A model generated the notes under the pieces. That model was not told where the DNA came from, did not search any database, and saw only the letters and a program-made list of their open reading frames with translations. DNA of 64,000 nt from Xiphydria camelus (lineage: Eukaryota; Arthropoda; Insecta; Hymenoptera; Xiphydriidae), in assembly GCA_963678675.1 (NCBI GenBank), contig OY783197.1:11962304-12026303 (forward strand). Reading direction: 5' to 3'. The position numbers and the translations under genes were made by a program. How positions within the stretch are numbered: the stretch's first letter is position 1; every line of letters starts with the position of its first letter. Below are positions 20,991-31,572 of the stretch, in pieces.

Positions 20991-21412
20991 CGCTGTACAG
21001 CTGTACTACCATAATAATATGCTTTCCCAGATAGAAAAATGTGCCACAGGATTAGTGCAGTGCCCTTAATATACCGCTAAAGTTGATACAGACCTTGTCG
21101 AAGCATGTCATGTCGGTAGAACCTGATATTCCTACCGTGGCATTGTACCGCAGAGTTCTAGAGATTTTTAATTCCGGCATATTGGAGGTAAAAAATGCAT
21201 GTATACTGTCAGTACGGGAAGACGGTATATTATCGGAACGCTGTACAGCTGTACTACCATAATAATATGCTTTCTCAGATAGAAAAATGTGCCACAGGAT
21301 TAGTGCAGTGCCCCCAATATACCGCTAAAGTTGATACAGACCTTGTCGAAGCATGTCATGTCGGTAGAACCTGATATTCATACCGTGGCATTGTACCGCA
21401 ATTCTAGAGAAT
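20640..21412. repeat. Three copies of a 200 bp repeat, one inverted
   Basis: 20655-20860 (minus sense), 20985-21225 and 21230-21410 (plus sense) share GATACAGACCTTGTCGAAGC and GTGCCACAGGATTAGTGCAG or their complements. The last two are adjacent direct copies. Frames here are not genes. Confidence 0.8.
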
Positions 21413-22549
21413 TCTTTTCTACCTAGGTTGATTTTTGACTGCGAAGAAAAATCAAATTTCCGTCAATCCGTCCCGTTCTCGTATGGCGCTGAAAACAAAA
21501 AATAGAATAACCACAAAGATATTTGTTCTGTATAAGGAATGAAAATGAGGTTAAGACAGTCAGTTAGGAAGTTACTTATCTGATGCCACTTCTTCCGAGA
21601 TACAGATGTCTCCTTTCCTGCTCTTCATGCACCAGCAACCAGAGAAAAATGACACTGCTTCCGTGCACTGTCTTGATTACTAAAAAAAAATCTAAACGAT
21701 TTGATAATAGCTAGCTGTCAGAGCGTCTGTCACATTCACCACTATTGAGATTCACTACTCCGATTACACTGAATTTGTACTTTTTATTAACAAGCGCGTC
21801 CGAGGATCGAAAAAATGCGAGGGAAATCGTTTCGCGAATGGAAATATTTTTAAATTTTGAAAAACAACTAAACATTCAAGGAATATATTCTCTCACACAC
21901 TCTCACATACATTTTTGATGGCGTATGCGTGTGGCCGCATCTGTGTATACATTTCCGACCATGGCCGAATACCGCCGAAGACAGGCGGAATTTTTCTGAC
22001 ATTTTTACATATATATATCGCCCGAGAAATCGGATTCTCGACTTTAATGGGGCGAGGGGCGTGGCTTCGCGTTGCTAAGGAAAAATCTCTGTTAATATGT
22101 AACTTACAACATTTACTCTGGTCTCTATCGATAGAGAATAGTCGATTTATATGGCGTAACTAAGCATAGTTTTGGTTATAACCGTATATTTATTGAGAAA
22201 ATTCGATGTTAAAATTGAGGGGTGAAGGGGGCAGACATTTTTCCTATAAAGATACACGGGTGCTCGCGGCGACAGCGCTGGCGGCGTCGTTCTGACGACT
22301 TGAATGAACATGCCGCAAGACACTACCGTGTCTCTTGATTGCACTTACTGCCATTCTGCCTTGCAAACGCTTAGTTTTTCCAGAAAGCAGTAAATGTTTA
22401 TCGAATATTTACATAAAGTAAAATAAATTACTGCTTTTCTGCGTTGAATTTGGGTACAAAATAATTCAAGTTATTCAAAATGGTACCAAAAAAGGCATTT
22501 CGGTTTTTTGCTAGTTATTGCCTTTCCGACAGACTGGCACAATTATTTA
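21413..22549. other. No gene seen
   Basis: Includes a CTCTCACACACTCTCACA stretch near 21890. No recognised frame. The left end of the Harbinger element should be somewhere here, but no terminal repeat matching its right side was found. Confidence 0.35.
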
Positions 22550-22799
22550 CGAATGGATGAAGATACATATCTGCAACTTCTTTCATTAGTAACTCCTTTG
22601 ATAGGAAGAAAAAATACAGTGATGAGAAATGCAATCTCACCTCACGAAAAAGTCTTACTGTAACTCTGAGGTTCATAGCTATCGGAAGAAGTTACGAAGA
22701 CTTCAAATTTTCTACTGTTATATTATCTCAGGCTTTAAGTTACATTTACCTGAAACGTGTGAAGCAATTTGCAAAGTTCTCCGCAAAGATTACTTAAAG

Positions 22800-23702
22800 G
22801 TAAAAAAATATTTTATTACGAACATTATATTTATACAACGAAAGTTACAAAAGAAGAAAAAATCAGTAATTTATTGCATATTAATTAGGAAAGGAGGGAA
22901 AAAGTTATGCGACTGTGTCTTCTCGACGCTGCGATGAAATTGTTTTTTAATTGTCGATTGTTTGTGATTGGGGGAAATATGACTGTCGCTGGTTATGATC
23001 TTGAGCATAAGACTGGGGGTGTAGTAGCTGTAACTGATGTGGTGAAGTTGTGGAGGAACGTGAATCACTAGAATATGAAGTGAGTGAAGGGGTAGCAGAA
23101 TACATTGGTCGAAAAGTATTTGGGTAGTATAATACATGGAAACTGGTGACTGGTGAGATGGCGGTTGATATGTTAATTTATGGAACGTAGTCAAATCTCC
23201 ACTTTCGTCTTCAAATAGTACCTATGTCATTGATGAACTTTTCCGCTAAGCGCTTTGCTCACTGTTCAGATCTCATAATTTCATGGCGTCGTTTTTATCA
23301 TAAATATCAAATCGGTCTTCTGGTATATGAGGTTGTTTAAAATGGTTCTTTACTGTTGTTAAAACTTCCTTTGTCAAGTCGATGTGTTCACCTCGTGCTC
23401 GGGAAGTTGCTATAGTTGGTCTGTGACGAAACCGAGATCCTGAAGCTGATGTGGAGGAAGTAGGAGTTTGAGAGTTTGGTGTATTGCTTGTCGATATATT
23501 TAATTCACAATCAGTTACATCATTAGAGCTATCATCTTGTGAAGCTAGGTTTGTATCTTGTGATTCTTCCTGTGATGAAGCTATGTATGTATGTTGTAAT
23601 TCTTCTTGCAAAAAGATATTTCGATAATTAGATTCTAATAACAAACCGTAATTAATAAATAAATTTTGCAGTTAATTTGCAGTTCTTTTTCTATGCTTTC
23701 AG
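22800..23702 (+). other. Predicted intron of the Harbinger transposase
   Basis: GT at 22800-22801 and a pyrimidine-rich TTTTTCTATGCTTTCAG ending at 23702 join K to F in the family's usual YLKFP junction, without change of frame. The intron contains the 3' exon of the opposite-strand MADF-BESS gene. Confidence 0.75.
22925..23644 (-). pseudogene. MADF-BESS protein, C-terminal exon (Harbinger partner)
   Basis: The minus frame 23644-23273 is Ser/Thr/Asp-rich (linker) and ends HIPEDRFDIYDKNDAMKL; beyond a stop it continues with DLNSEQSA and KFINDI, the pattern of the BESS-like C-terminus of Harbinger-encoded Myb/SANT (MADF) proteins, then a Ser/Pro/Gln-rich tail to about 22925. It lies wholly inside the transposase intron on the other strand. 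With 25759-26148 it makes up the element's DNA-binding accessory protein, thought to help target and import the transposase. Confidence 0.65.
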
Positions 23703-23887
23703 TTTCCACGGACAACACAAGAATGGAGAAATATTGCCGAATGTTTTCAAGAACGATGAAACTTTCCCCATTTTCTTGGGGCAATGAAGCATGTGAGCAT
23801 TATTCCTCTACCTGGAAGTGGAACATACTTTTATAACAATAAGGGTCAACACAGCATGGTGTTACTTTCGACAGCTGATACAAATTA

Positions 23888-24826
23888 CACAGGTTTACAG
23901 AACAAAAAAAAAGTCCGGAGTATTTGACCGGACCATGGTATTCCGAGGTATTTTTGCGTCCTGAATCCGATCCCGAGGTCATCTGAGCCCCATCACGTCA
24001 GAAAACCGAGATTTCAAGGTCATTTAGAGGTTAAAATGACCATTTTTTGGAACTGGAGCCGGGACAATTTCTCAAGCGACCTGTTGAGTTGGAGGGTAGC
24101 TGTTTAGGTCTTGAATACCTTCCAAACATTGGAATGGAGTCCTAAATCTCGACCGGGACTATCACAGAACCACCCCAGTGGCTAAAATGTTGCCATGATC
24201 GTTATATCTCGCGGATTACGATCTCTCTGTCAAGGCATCCAATTCCGGCGATCCGTTCACTGTGACATATTGACAGTGGACCCAGCACTGACCTTAATGG
24301 CCTTAAAACCTTGGAGTCATGCTCTGGGTGCTGCTCAGGGCAGTCCCATTTCCTTATTTATTTATTTCACGGGCTCTTGCCCTTTTCAAAGACATTACAA
24401 CCAACACACAATTGGACGGCACAAATTTGCTGTAAGTTGACGAAGGAATCTTACCAACTCACGAGTTTAAGCTCCCTGCCAAGACGCAGAAACTTGACGG
24501 AAAACTTCCATATCTCGAGAACTGCTCAACCCATTCGTCTGAAATTTCGCACCATGTTAGGGGACTTCTTGGGAACATTGTTTGTATCCGAACAATAAAG
24601 ACCCTTCTGTAAAGCCGATTGTTTGTGTACAATCGGCCCTATGAAACAGCATGCAGAACATGAGTCAAAAATTTGTGCGTCTGCAGTGGCAACCTCCTCG
24701 TTGCAAATCTCGTTTTTCTGACGTGATGGGGCTCAGATGACCTCGGGATCGGATTTAGGACGCAAAAATACCTCGGAATACCATGGTCCGGTCAAATAGT
24801 CCGGACTTTTTTTTTGTAAACCTGTG
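23888..24826. mobile_element. 939 bp TIR element with CACAGG ends and TTA duplication
   Basis: Starts CACAGGTTTACA and ends TGTAAACCTGTG; imperfect inverted arms of about 110 bp include AGTCCGGA and CCATGGTATTCCGAGGTATT with their complements. TTA flanks it (23885-23887, 24827-24829), and removing the insert plus one TTA rejoins the Harbinger frame at NY/RY. CACWG-like ends with 3 bp duplication fit CACTA/EnSpm-type; a Harbinger-type origin is the alternative. No transposase inside. Confidence 0.75.
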
Positions 24827-25407
24827 TTATCGATATATTATATGCGATTTCGGTACTAATGGAGTTTCAGATGGGGGCGTATTACAGAATACGAAATTTT
24901 TTGAGAAACTCCAAAAAAAACTACTAAACATACCTAATGAGGAAAACATACAAAATACTGTAAGAAAGCTGCCATACATCTTTGTAGGGGATGACGCATT
25001 TCCTTTGCGGACGGACCTAATGAAACCTTTCAGACAGGCTGACCTAACTTCTATGGCGAAAAAAATTTACAACTACCGCTTATCACGGGCAAGTCGTATT
25101 GTGGAAAACGTATTTCGAATAATGACAGCCCGGTTTAGGATATTTCACACATATATTAATTTAGACCCACGTAACATTGAATTCGTTGTAATGGCTTGCT
25201 GCATTCTGCATAATTTTTTGATAGCTAAATCATCACGATCTTATGTACCTCCAAAGTGTTTTGATTATAACGATATAGAAGCGGGTGAAACACATTTTGG
25301 ATTTCATTCTCGAGATTCAAGTATGTGTCTAACTTATAACGAAGACCATACTGAAACATTATTAATGCCGCAAAAGAAGTTAGAGAAGGCTTTATTAGTT
25401 ACTTTAC

Positions 25408-25413
<6 letters not shown>

Positions 25414-25452
<39 letters not shown>
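25414..25452 (+). repeat. (GA)n microsatellite
   Basis: About 19 AG units within the last codons of the Harbinger transposase frame, giving alternating Arg-Glu. Confidence 0.9.
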
Positions 25453-25456
<4 letters not shown>

Positions 25457-25758
25457 AGTTCCTTTGCCACAGAGATTCATCAATTGAAAACTTTAGTTGA
25501 ATGGAAAACCGGGAAAATATAGTTTTCGTATTGGAATTCACAATTTTGTAATTATTTTTTATTCTCTATTCAAAAAAGAATGCAGCATTTTTTTCTTCGA
25601 ATGTTATGACTCATTTAAGCACAATGTACCAAAAGTGGGCGCTCTATTGTGTTAATTAGATTGCGTTTCTCTATCTCATAAAATAAATAATTAAAACAAA
25701 ATAATACTGAGCATTTAATACACTTACCTCACTTTCACTGTTTTCGTCGTCACTAATA

Positions 25759-26148
25759 TTACTTCGAGAGCTTCGAGGTTCCTACCTCCTGGTCTTCCAC
25801 AAATTTTAGCACCTCATAATACAAAAGTTTTGGCTGGTAATTTTCATCAGCTCCTGACCCCGTCCTCATTGGGTCCTTCACTTTTTTCACCTCCTTACGA
25901 AAACTACTTCTTAAGTTGTTCATTTTTTTGAGTACAGTTATTTTCGTGCACGAAGAATCTACCTCCCTCCATTTTTCCACCATTCTCAAGTACGCTACTT
26001 CTTTCTCGCAACGATCATGATAACATTTTGACTTCACTTGCCATAAATATGTCTCACTGCGGTAAATAGCAATAAACTCCTCCAAACAAGCATTTTCTTT
26101 TTCGTGCGACATTGTCTTTGTTAACTGTTGAGAGAATACTGCAATCAC
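25759..26148 (-). pseudogene. MADF-domain exon of the Harbinger partner gene
   Basis: Minus-strand frame of 129 codons. CLEEFIAIYRSETYLWQVKS, RMVEKWREVDSSCTKITVLK, then NLRSSFRKEVKKVK and TGSGADENYQPKLLYYEVL give a complete MADF (Myb/SANT-like) DNA-binding domain. A candidate donor GAG/GTAGGA follows DQE at about 25780. In this element it is the first exon of the accessory gene; the second exon is at 23644-22925, so the Harbinger transposase exon 2 lies in its intron. Either MSHEKENA (26112) or the upstream Met may be the start. Confidence 0.75.
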
Positions 26149-26164
26149 TTTGACTGTGCTAAAT

Positions 26165-26400
26165 AAACTGAGAACGTGATGGCCTCACAGGTGGCCGGAC
26201 CATACACATGCTCAGATCTGCCTGCGCCCTCGTTAGGTCTGCCGGTAGACGAACGTAGTTTTGTTTTTCTTCTGACCGCCTGAACAGTCTCAACTGACAG
26301 GTAGACCGGAATGTACGCACTATCCGGCGACCGGCCTCCAGGCGAACTGTTCAGTCAGAACTGACAGGCCCGGCGGATCATGTGTAGCCGCCATTAGAGT
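26165..26400. mobile_element. Candidate right end of the Harbinger element
   Basis: GGTGGCCGGACCATACACATG (in two parts: GGTGGCCGG, ACCATACACATG) at about 26191 and, inverted, CATGTGTAGCCGCC at about 26380 are GC-rich terminal-repeat-like sequences next to the MADF gene. Either this is the element's end region or a small MITE. The matching left end was not found. Confidence 0.35.
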
Positions 26401-26439
26401 GAATGCTGTTAGAGTGAATGCCATTAGAGGGAAATGGCT

Positions 26440-26640
26440 TATTCCGACCCGTCAAGTAATTAACCTTCCGGGAAAGGTGCGGGACTGCGAGCGCATTCGC
26501 TGTCTACGTTCGTCGAAATATACCGCCCACCTTGCCATTGCGACCGATGGCGAGATTAACTCTAGATTAGCGCGTTACTTAGATCGCGATGATAATGTAC
26601 GGTAAGAAACGATATGTAGAAGTCCCCTTGCGATGGAACA
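26440..26640 (-). repeat. Fragment of Helitron-type 5' region
   Basis: Shares GGAAAGGTGCGGGACTGCGA and TCTAGATTAGCG with 39420-39600 and, inverted, with 26985-27150 and 51830-51980. Confidence 0.7.
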
Positions 26641-26729
26641 ATCTGGTTAAATGGAAAAGAAAGACAAGAGAAAGTGTTCGTTTCTAATATGTTTAATTTC
26701 ATAATGCTAGTGGGTATACAATATTTTGA

Positions 26730-28025
26730 AGTGAAACTTCTTTGCTGAGGGTAGTGAAATCGCGCGAGGCGGAACGAAATACCGTAACGAAATACACACT
26801 CCAGCGCCCTTGACCGTGCCTTACTCAGCGCTCTCGACCGTGCCTCACTCCACCATTCTCAACCGTGCGTAGCACGGTCGCTACAGTCATAACTATTATG
26901 TAGCCTTTGTTATACAGTTTTTTTTAAAGTTACGTTGATGTTCATATCATGACATTTACAAAATCTATCAAGTGACTTATCCATTGTAAGGGGACATCTA
27001 CGCCATTTCTTACAGCTCACTGTCATCGCAACCTAAGTAACAAGCTAATCTAGATATAATCTGTAACGGTGAGGCGGGTGGTATATTTCGGCAAACGTGG
27101 GTTGCGAATGCATTCGCAGTTCCGCACCTTTCCCTCAAAACAACCTCGCAGTGTATCTAATTGTAAACCACGGTTAAATCACGGAAAAACTGTATCTCCT
27201 TGAATCCAATATATTACCAGTAATATTGTGAGTGCAGTGTTAAATCATTTGAACTAACCGATACGATTTAAATTCATTTCTCCACGTGTTCGGTCACTAG
27301 TCGTGTCACGCAGTAGTATCTTCGGGATTTACGACCCCGAGGAGATCTAATCTTGATCGCACCTGTTAGAATTATTAACTTGAAACTGAAGAACAAATGA
27401 AGCAAAAATCAATCGCTGTTTAGACTTCGCAGAGGGAGTCTGGTTTGTGAGGCTGGAGAGGGTTTCTTAGGGCGATGAAAGTCATTGTTTATATCATGAG
27501 GCGACGCAGTGTCGCACCTTTACTAAGAGGACCAGAGAAAGAAACCAGTTATCGATGGTGCAGATCATGATCCCCGTATGCCCTTTTAGTCAGTTCCCTG
27601 GAGAGTGTGAAAAAGCAAAGATATGTCTTCCAAGCACATTCTAATAAAGAATATTTTTGGTAGTGAAAACACAGTGCTTTTACTTAATTCCGAAATCTCA
27701 TTTCCAATAGCACCTTGACCAAACAATATGATAAATAAACATTGAATAAATATGATAGACTTTTAAATAACGAAAAATAGTGAAACAAAAAAAGATAAAC
27801 TTCTTCAATTTCGTAAACGTCAATGAACACTGAACATTCTTTCGTTTGTGTGTTAATTTATAATTATTATGGCAAAAACAGCAAGACGACGGTCAAAAGA
27901 GTATCGTGACAGGCAACGTGTAAAAAAAGCGATAACCAAGTGTTCTGTAAGAAAGGGGAAAGTAAGAATCGGTCCGGTTTGGAAAGCAAGAGAGAGTTAT
28001 ATATTCCTTGAACGAACGTGGTAAC
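26730..28025 (+). mobile_element. Helitron-like element, 5' region copy 1
   Basis: Starts near TTTTGAAGTGAAACTTCTTT (26727), continues through a conserved leader (GGTTGCGAATGCATTCGCA, GTGTATCTAATTGTAAACCA, CCGAGGAGATCTAATC) and reaches a small basic ORF at 27869. The same order is found at 51418-52940 (+) and, inverted, at 39640-40545 and 37310-38390. The longest reading of the ORF (37.4-37.8 kb) runs into the Cys-rich N-terminus of a Helitron-type protein, so I infer that this is the 5' part of a Helitron/Helentron. Confidence 0.6.
27869..28024 (+). pseudogene. Basic N-terminus of a Helitron-type protein (MAKT ORF), copy 1
   Basis: A 51-codon frame, MAKTARRRSKEYRDRQRVKK followed by a diverged tail. 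The Arg/Lys-rich start resembles other copies: MAKTGKQRAKEFRERQRVKK at 52774 and a version with a stop near 37830. Conservation of the start codon and basic residues while the rest decays suggests a functional DNA- or RNA-binding, or nuclear-localising, N-terminus in the parent element. Confidence 0.5.
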
Positions 28026-28700
28026 AGAAAATCGTAGGAAAACTAAACTTGGAAACACGCGTGATATAATTTGTTTGATGCTCACTAAACTATTGAATAC
28101 CCAGAAACAAAGTGAGCACACGTATACTCGGCCGCGGCTCATATATCCTACAGCCAACAGATAGATAGTGGGGATAGCGAGCTACGCGGTGTGCCCTAAT
28201 TGGCTAGAAAAGTGGCGTGAGGGCATGACTCATTAAAGCACACTAGTCCATGGAATTGATACATTTTACCTTGCATGAAATGAGATAGTTCTGATTTTTT
28301 GATATGTTATGTCTGATGAAGTGGTAATAACAAATCCGAGTTTTCGACCTCGGAAGCCTTCTGGATCATTGTTAAATAATTGAAAAACCGCTAAATTTTA
28401 GGACTTTTTTCAGTTTCTGTCAATTTTAACCACCAAGGACTAATGTTACGGCAAAATCATTCAATACAATTTTAAAGCAAATAAAATTTGCAACAAAATG
28501 AGGATAATTTGGTCTTGGTAGGCCAAATAGTTTCTAAGATACAGCAATTTAAAGTTTTGCAAAATTTTCAAGAGAAGGAAATTTTAGAGTTATTTTTAGT
28601 TTTCGTCAATTTTAATCACTAAGGACCTATTTTATGGAAAAATTATCGTATACATTATTAAAGTAGAATAAATTTGCACCAAAGCGAGACAAATTTGGTC
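28026..28700. other. No gene seen
   Basis: Contains two loosely related units around 28400-28460 and 28590-28650 (both with TTCTGTCAATTTTAA-like and ACTAAGGACC-like phrases). No coding match. Confidence 0.35.
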
Positions 28701-28702
28701 TA

Positions 28703-29515
28703 CCGCAGGTCCTATGGCCAACCGCGCAGGTGAGCTGCGACCTGAATTCTTGACTTCGGCAGTATTTATGGTACAGTTAGAGTGGGCTTCAGATGAGTGC
28801 ACTGCATACGAACGAAAAGTGTCGACTGCTCTTCTAATAGCTGTCAATTCGGGAGATCGAAGCGTTTCGTGTAACCTCAAAATCGTAAAGTTTTGAATTA
28901 GTAGTGAATAATTTATAGAAGTGATGAGAAATAATCATAAATAATCTTCCGAATTGACAGCCATCGGGAAATCAGACGACGCTTTTCGTTCTTACGCTGC
29001 GTTCTTACGAAAAGTGTGAAACGTCTGATCTCCCGATAGCTATCAATTCGGGAGATCGAAGTATAAGCTCGAAATCGTGAATCTTTGAATAAATGGTAAG
29101 TAATGTTCAGAAGTGAGAGTTAACAATCATTCGGGTTTTTTCGATGTCCAACCGAATTACACGCCTCATGCCTATTTGTTTCAGAAATTATTTCCGCGCT
29201 AGTACCGCGCGTATCTAGGAAGTAGTTTTACGAAGTGGCGTGAGCGATACCTAAGGTGTCACAATTCGGAAGATTATTTATGATTATTTCTCATCACTTC
29301 TACAAATTATTCACTACTAATTCAAAACTTTAAGATTTTGAGGTTACACGAAACGCTTCGATCTCCCGAATTGATAGCTATTAGAAGAGCAGTCGACACT
29401 TTTCGTTCTTATGCAGCGCACTCGTCTGAAGCCCACTCTAACTGTACCATAAATACTGCCGAAGTCAAGAATTCAGGTCGGAGCTCACCTGCGCGGTTGG
29501 CCATAGGACATGCGG
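28703..29515. mobile_element. TA-flanked foldback MITE, 813 bp
   Basis: Left end CCGCAGGTCCTATGGCC, right end GGCCATAGGACATGCGG, TA on both sides (28701-28702, 29516-29517). Arms are about 260 bp. The inner region contains further inverted units (CGATCTCCCGAATTGA). The family recurs at 30071-30487. TA duplication suggests Tc1/mariner-type. Confidence 0.8.
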
Positions 29516-30023
29516 TATATAGATCTAATAGCACCTGAGATACAGCGGTCCAAAGTTGATGAGGTTAGTAAGCAAATATTAAAGGGATGGTTTGTAAAAT
29601 GAAGTATGGCTGTTAACGAAATAAGCATTATAATTTATTTAAAAAACCATTGTAGTAAATATAAAATTATTATTTCAAATTTCTGTTGTAATATGAAACA
29701 CCTCATTGTATATAATCAGTACTGTGTGGGAAATTGTATTTTTTACAATCACGGTCTCCATATACGTTTTCAGCGAATTTGGTATTACAGAATCCACATT
29801 CTGCAAAAAATCATGTGAGGGCGGGTATTCTTTTATGCTGTACACTTGAGAGCGAATATTCTCCCGGATGATATCAGCTTCTGCTTTAACCACCCGAAGT
29901 CGCTCTTCTTGTGGATCTGATTTCTGTTCAGCATACCAGGCATCTGATAAAATTTTGTATCCAGTATTTTTGAAGTAAAAAACATCGAAATCTTCTTTAT
30001 AGAAAGTATGCGATAGGAAGGAT

Positions 30024-30990
30024 GGACCACGCGTCCGTCGAAAGAACACGTGCGCCTGTGCGCATTTGTACCGTATGTCCGAGCCCAAACCGCTCAAGCG
30101 CCGTTACCTATGGCCGATAACTTGAAATTTGTTTTCGACAGTGTATGCCAACGGTTGAAAATTTGATAGTTAGAGATGGCTTGAGAAGAGTGCGCCGTGT
30201 GTACTGCGTGAGAGCGAAAAGTATAAAACGTCTGATTTCTCGATAGCTGTCAATTCGAGAGATCGAAGTATTGAATAATAGACGAAACACTTCGATCTCC
30301 CGAATTAGCAGCTATCGGGAAATCAGACGTTTGACACTTTTCGCTCTCACGCAGTACACACAGCGCACTCTTCTCAAGCCATCTCTAATTATCAAATTTT
30401 CAACTGTCGGCAAACACTGCCAAAGACAAATTTCAAGTTATCAGCCATAGGTATCGGTGCTTGAGCGGTTTGGGCTCGGACATGCGGTATTTATGACTGT
30501 GATACTATTAAACGGTACGAACCGTTGTGTCGAATTCCGTTTATCGCGAGACGGAACAGCGACCGATGGCAGAGTTAAGAGATAGTAAACTAAATGCGCT
30601 TTTTGAATTAGACAAGTTAGGGTCAAGTGGTGTAAAAACGAGACTAGAAATATGTTGGGTAAAAACGAGACACTCGTACAAATCATACTAAAATACATTT
30701 AGTTTAAGTTCGATTTTTAAACTCAAACTAAATGTATTTTAATATGATTTGTACGAGAGTGTCTCGTTTTTACCCAACATATTTCTAGTCTCGTTTTTAC
30801 ACAACTTGACTCTAACTTGTCTAATTCAAAAAGCGCATTTAGTTTACTATCTCTTAACTCTGCCATCGGTCGCTGTTCCGTCTCGCGATAAACGGAATTC
30901 GACACAACGGTTCGTACCGTTTAATAGTATCACCGTCATAAATACAAATGCGCACTGGCGCATGTGTTCTTTCGACGGACGCGTGGTTAA
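30024..30990. mobile_element. Foldback element carrying a nested MITE
   Basis: ACCACGCGTCCGTCGAAAG at about 30026 and its complement near 30985 mark the ends. The right arm (30730-30985) matches the left arm only if 30071-30487 plus one TA is removed; the axis is near 30708. Arms share AACGGTACGAACCGTTGTGT. Confidence 0.75.
30071..30487. mobile_element. Nested TA-flanked foldback MITE, 417 bp
   Basis: Left end CCGTATGTCCGAGCCCAAAC, right end complementary, TA at 30069-30070 and 30488-30489. The uninterrupted arm on the other side of the host palindrome (around 30935-30960) shows the empty site directly. Same family as 28703-29515. Confidence 0.85.
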
Positions 30991-31165
30991 GGCCATCACA
31001 CACAAGATTCCGTAAGGCCGTAAGACGTAAGCGTAAGCGAATAGACCAATCAGGATCAAGTATTCCGTTGTGGTAGGATTACGGACAACGGAATACTTGA
31101 TCCTGATTGGTTTATTCGCTTACGCTTACATCTTACGGCCTTACGGAATTTTGTGTGTGATGGCC
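30991..31165. mobile_element. 175 bp palindromic MITE
   Basis: Starts GGCCATCACACACAA, ends with the complement, arms about 80 bp around an axis at about 31078. It abuts the previous foldback directly. No convincing target duplication. Confidence 0.78.
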
Positions 31166-31572
31166 ATTACGCTTACTCGGGACGCATCGGCTCTCTCCGC
31201 CATGACTCGGTGGTCCCCTTTCACCGACTGCCAGCTTTCCCAATTACTACTCCACGCTCACTGTATCGGTATACGAAGCAGTATTTATCCTCATTAATGA
31301 AAGCATGAGGATTGATTAATCATTGGTTAGCACGTTTAAAAATAACATTAAAAAACAATACTAAACACGAAGTCTCGTCTCAAGCCGCTTCTTACGACAT
31401 GCCGGAAGGTGCGCAAGCAAACCTTGTACAGAGTAGAGTCGGGGGAACGGACACAGACGCACACATAGGCAAGACGTCTCCGCCTCGTGTGCTTTCACTC
31501 CCTATGCAACGCGGCTGAATATATAGTGGAGTAGGGAGACGCACACAGACGCACACACAGGCATGGTAACGC
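31166..31572. other. No gene; two related 70-80 bp segments
   Basis: 31450-31515 and 31530-31622 share GACGCACACA, CTCGTGT.TTT.ACTCCC and CAACGCGGC, a loose tandem duplication. No coding match. Confidence 0.4.

Larger units (their letters stand above)
22550..25487 (+). pseudogene. PIF/Harbinger transposase (HARBI1-like), two exons, interrupted
   Basis: Exon 1 (22550-22799) reads DTYLQLLSLVTPLIGRK, MRNAISPHEK and, after a frameshift, TVTLRFIAIG, ending DYLK at a canonical donor AAG/GTAAAA. The acceptor TTTCAG is at 23702; exon 2 resumes in frame with FPRTTQEWRNIAE. It continues to DTNY (23887), is broken by a 939 bp insertion, and resumes at 24830 with RYIICDFGTNGVSDGG, VGDDAFPL (second catalytic Asp), RIVENVFRIM (catalytic Glu) and ILHNFL. 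The usual GA(I/L)DGKH motif holding the first catalytic Asp reads GAMKH (about 23780): two residues including the Asp are deleted. A 37 bp (GA)n run ends the frame at about 25450. The protein would be a DDE nuclease but is inactive as read. Confidence 0.85.

Noticed and set aside
22871..23194. 107-codon minus frame as a separate gene
   Set aside because: Its composition fits the out-of-frame or tail part of the MADF-BESS C-terminus; no independent domain.
28632..29538. Frames starting MRLHETLRSPEL in both arms
   Set aside because: Same inverted-repeat arm of the TA-flanked MITE read twice; not conserved as protein elsewhere.
30441..31059. Frames of 85, 88 and 70 codons with repeated sequence
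   Set aside because: They are mirror readings of the palindromes at 30.0-31.2 kb.
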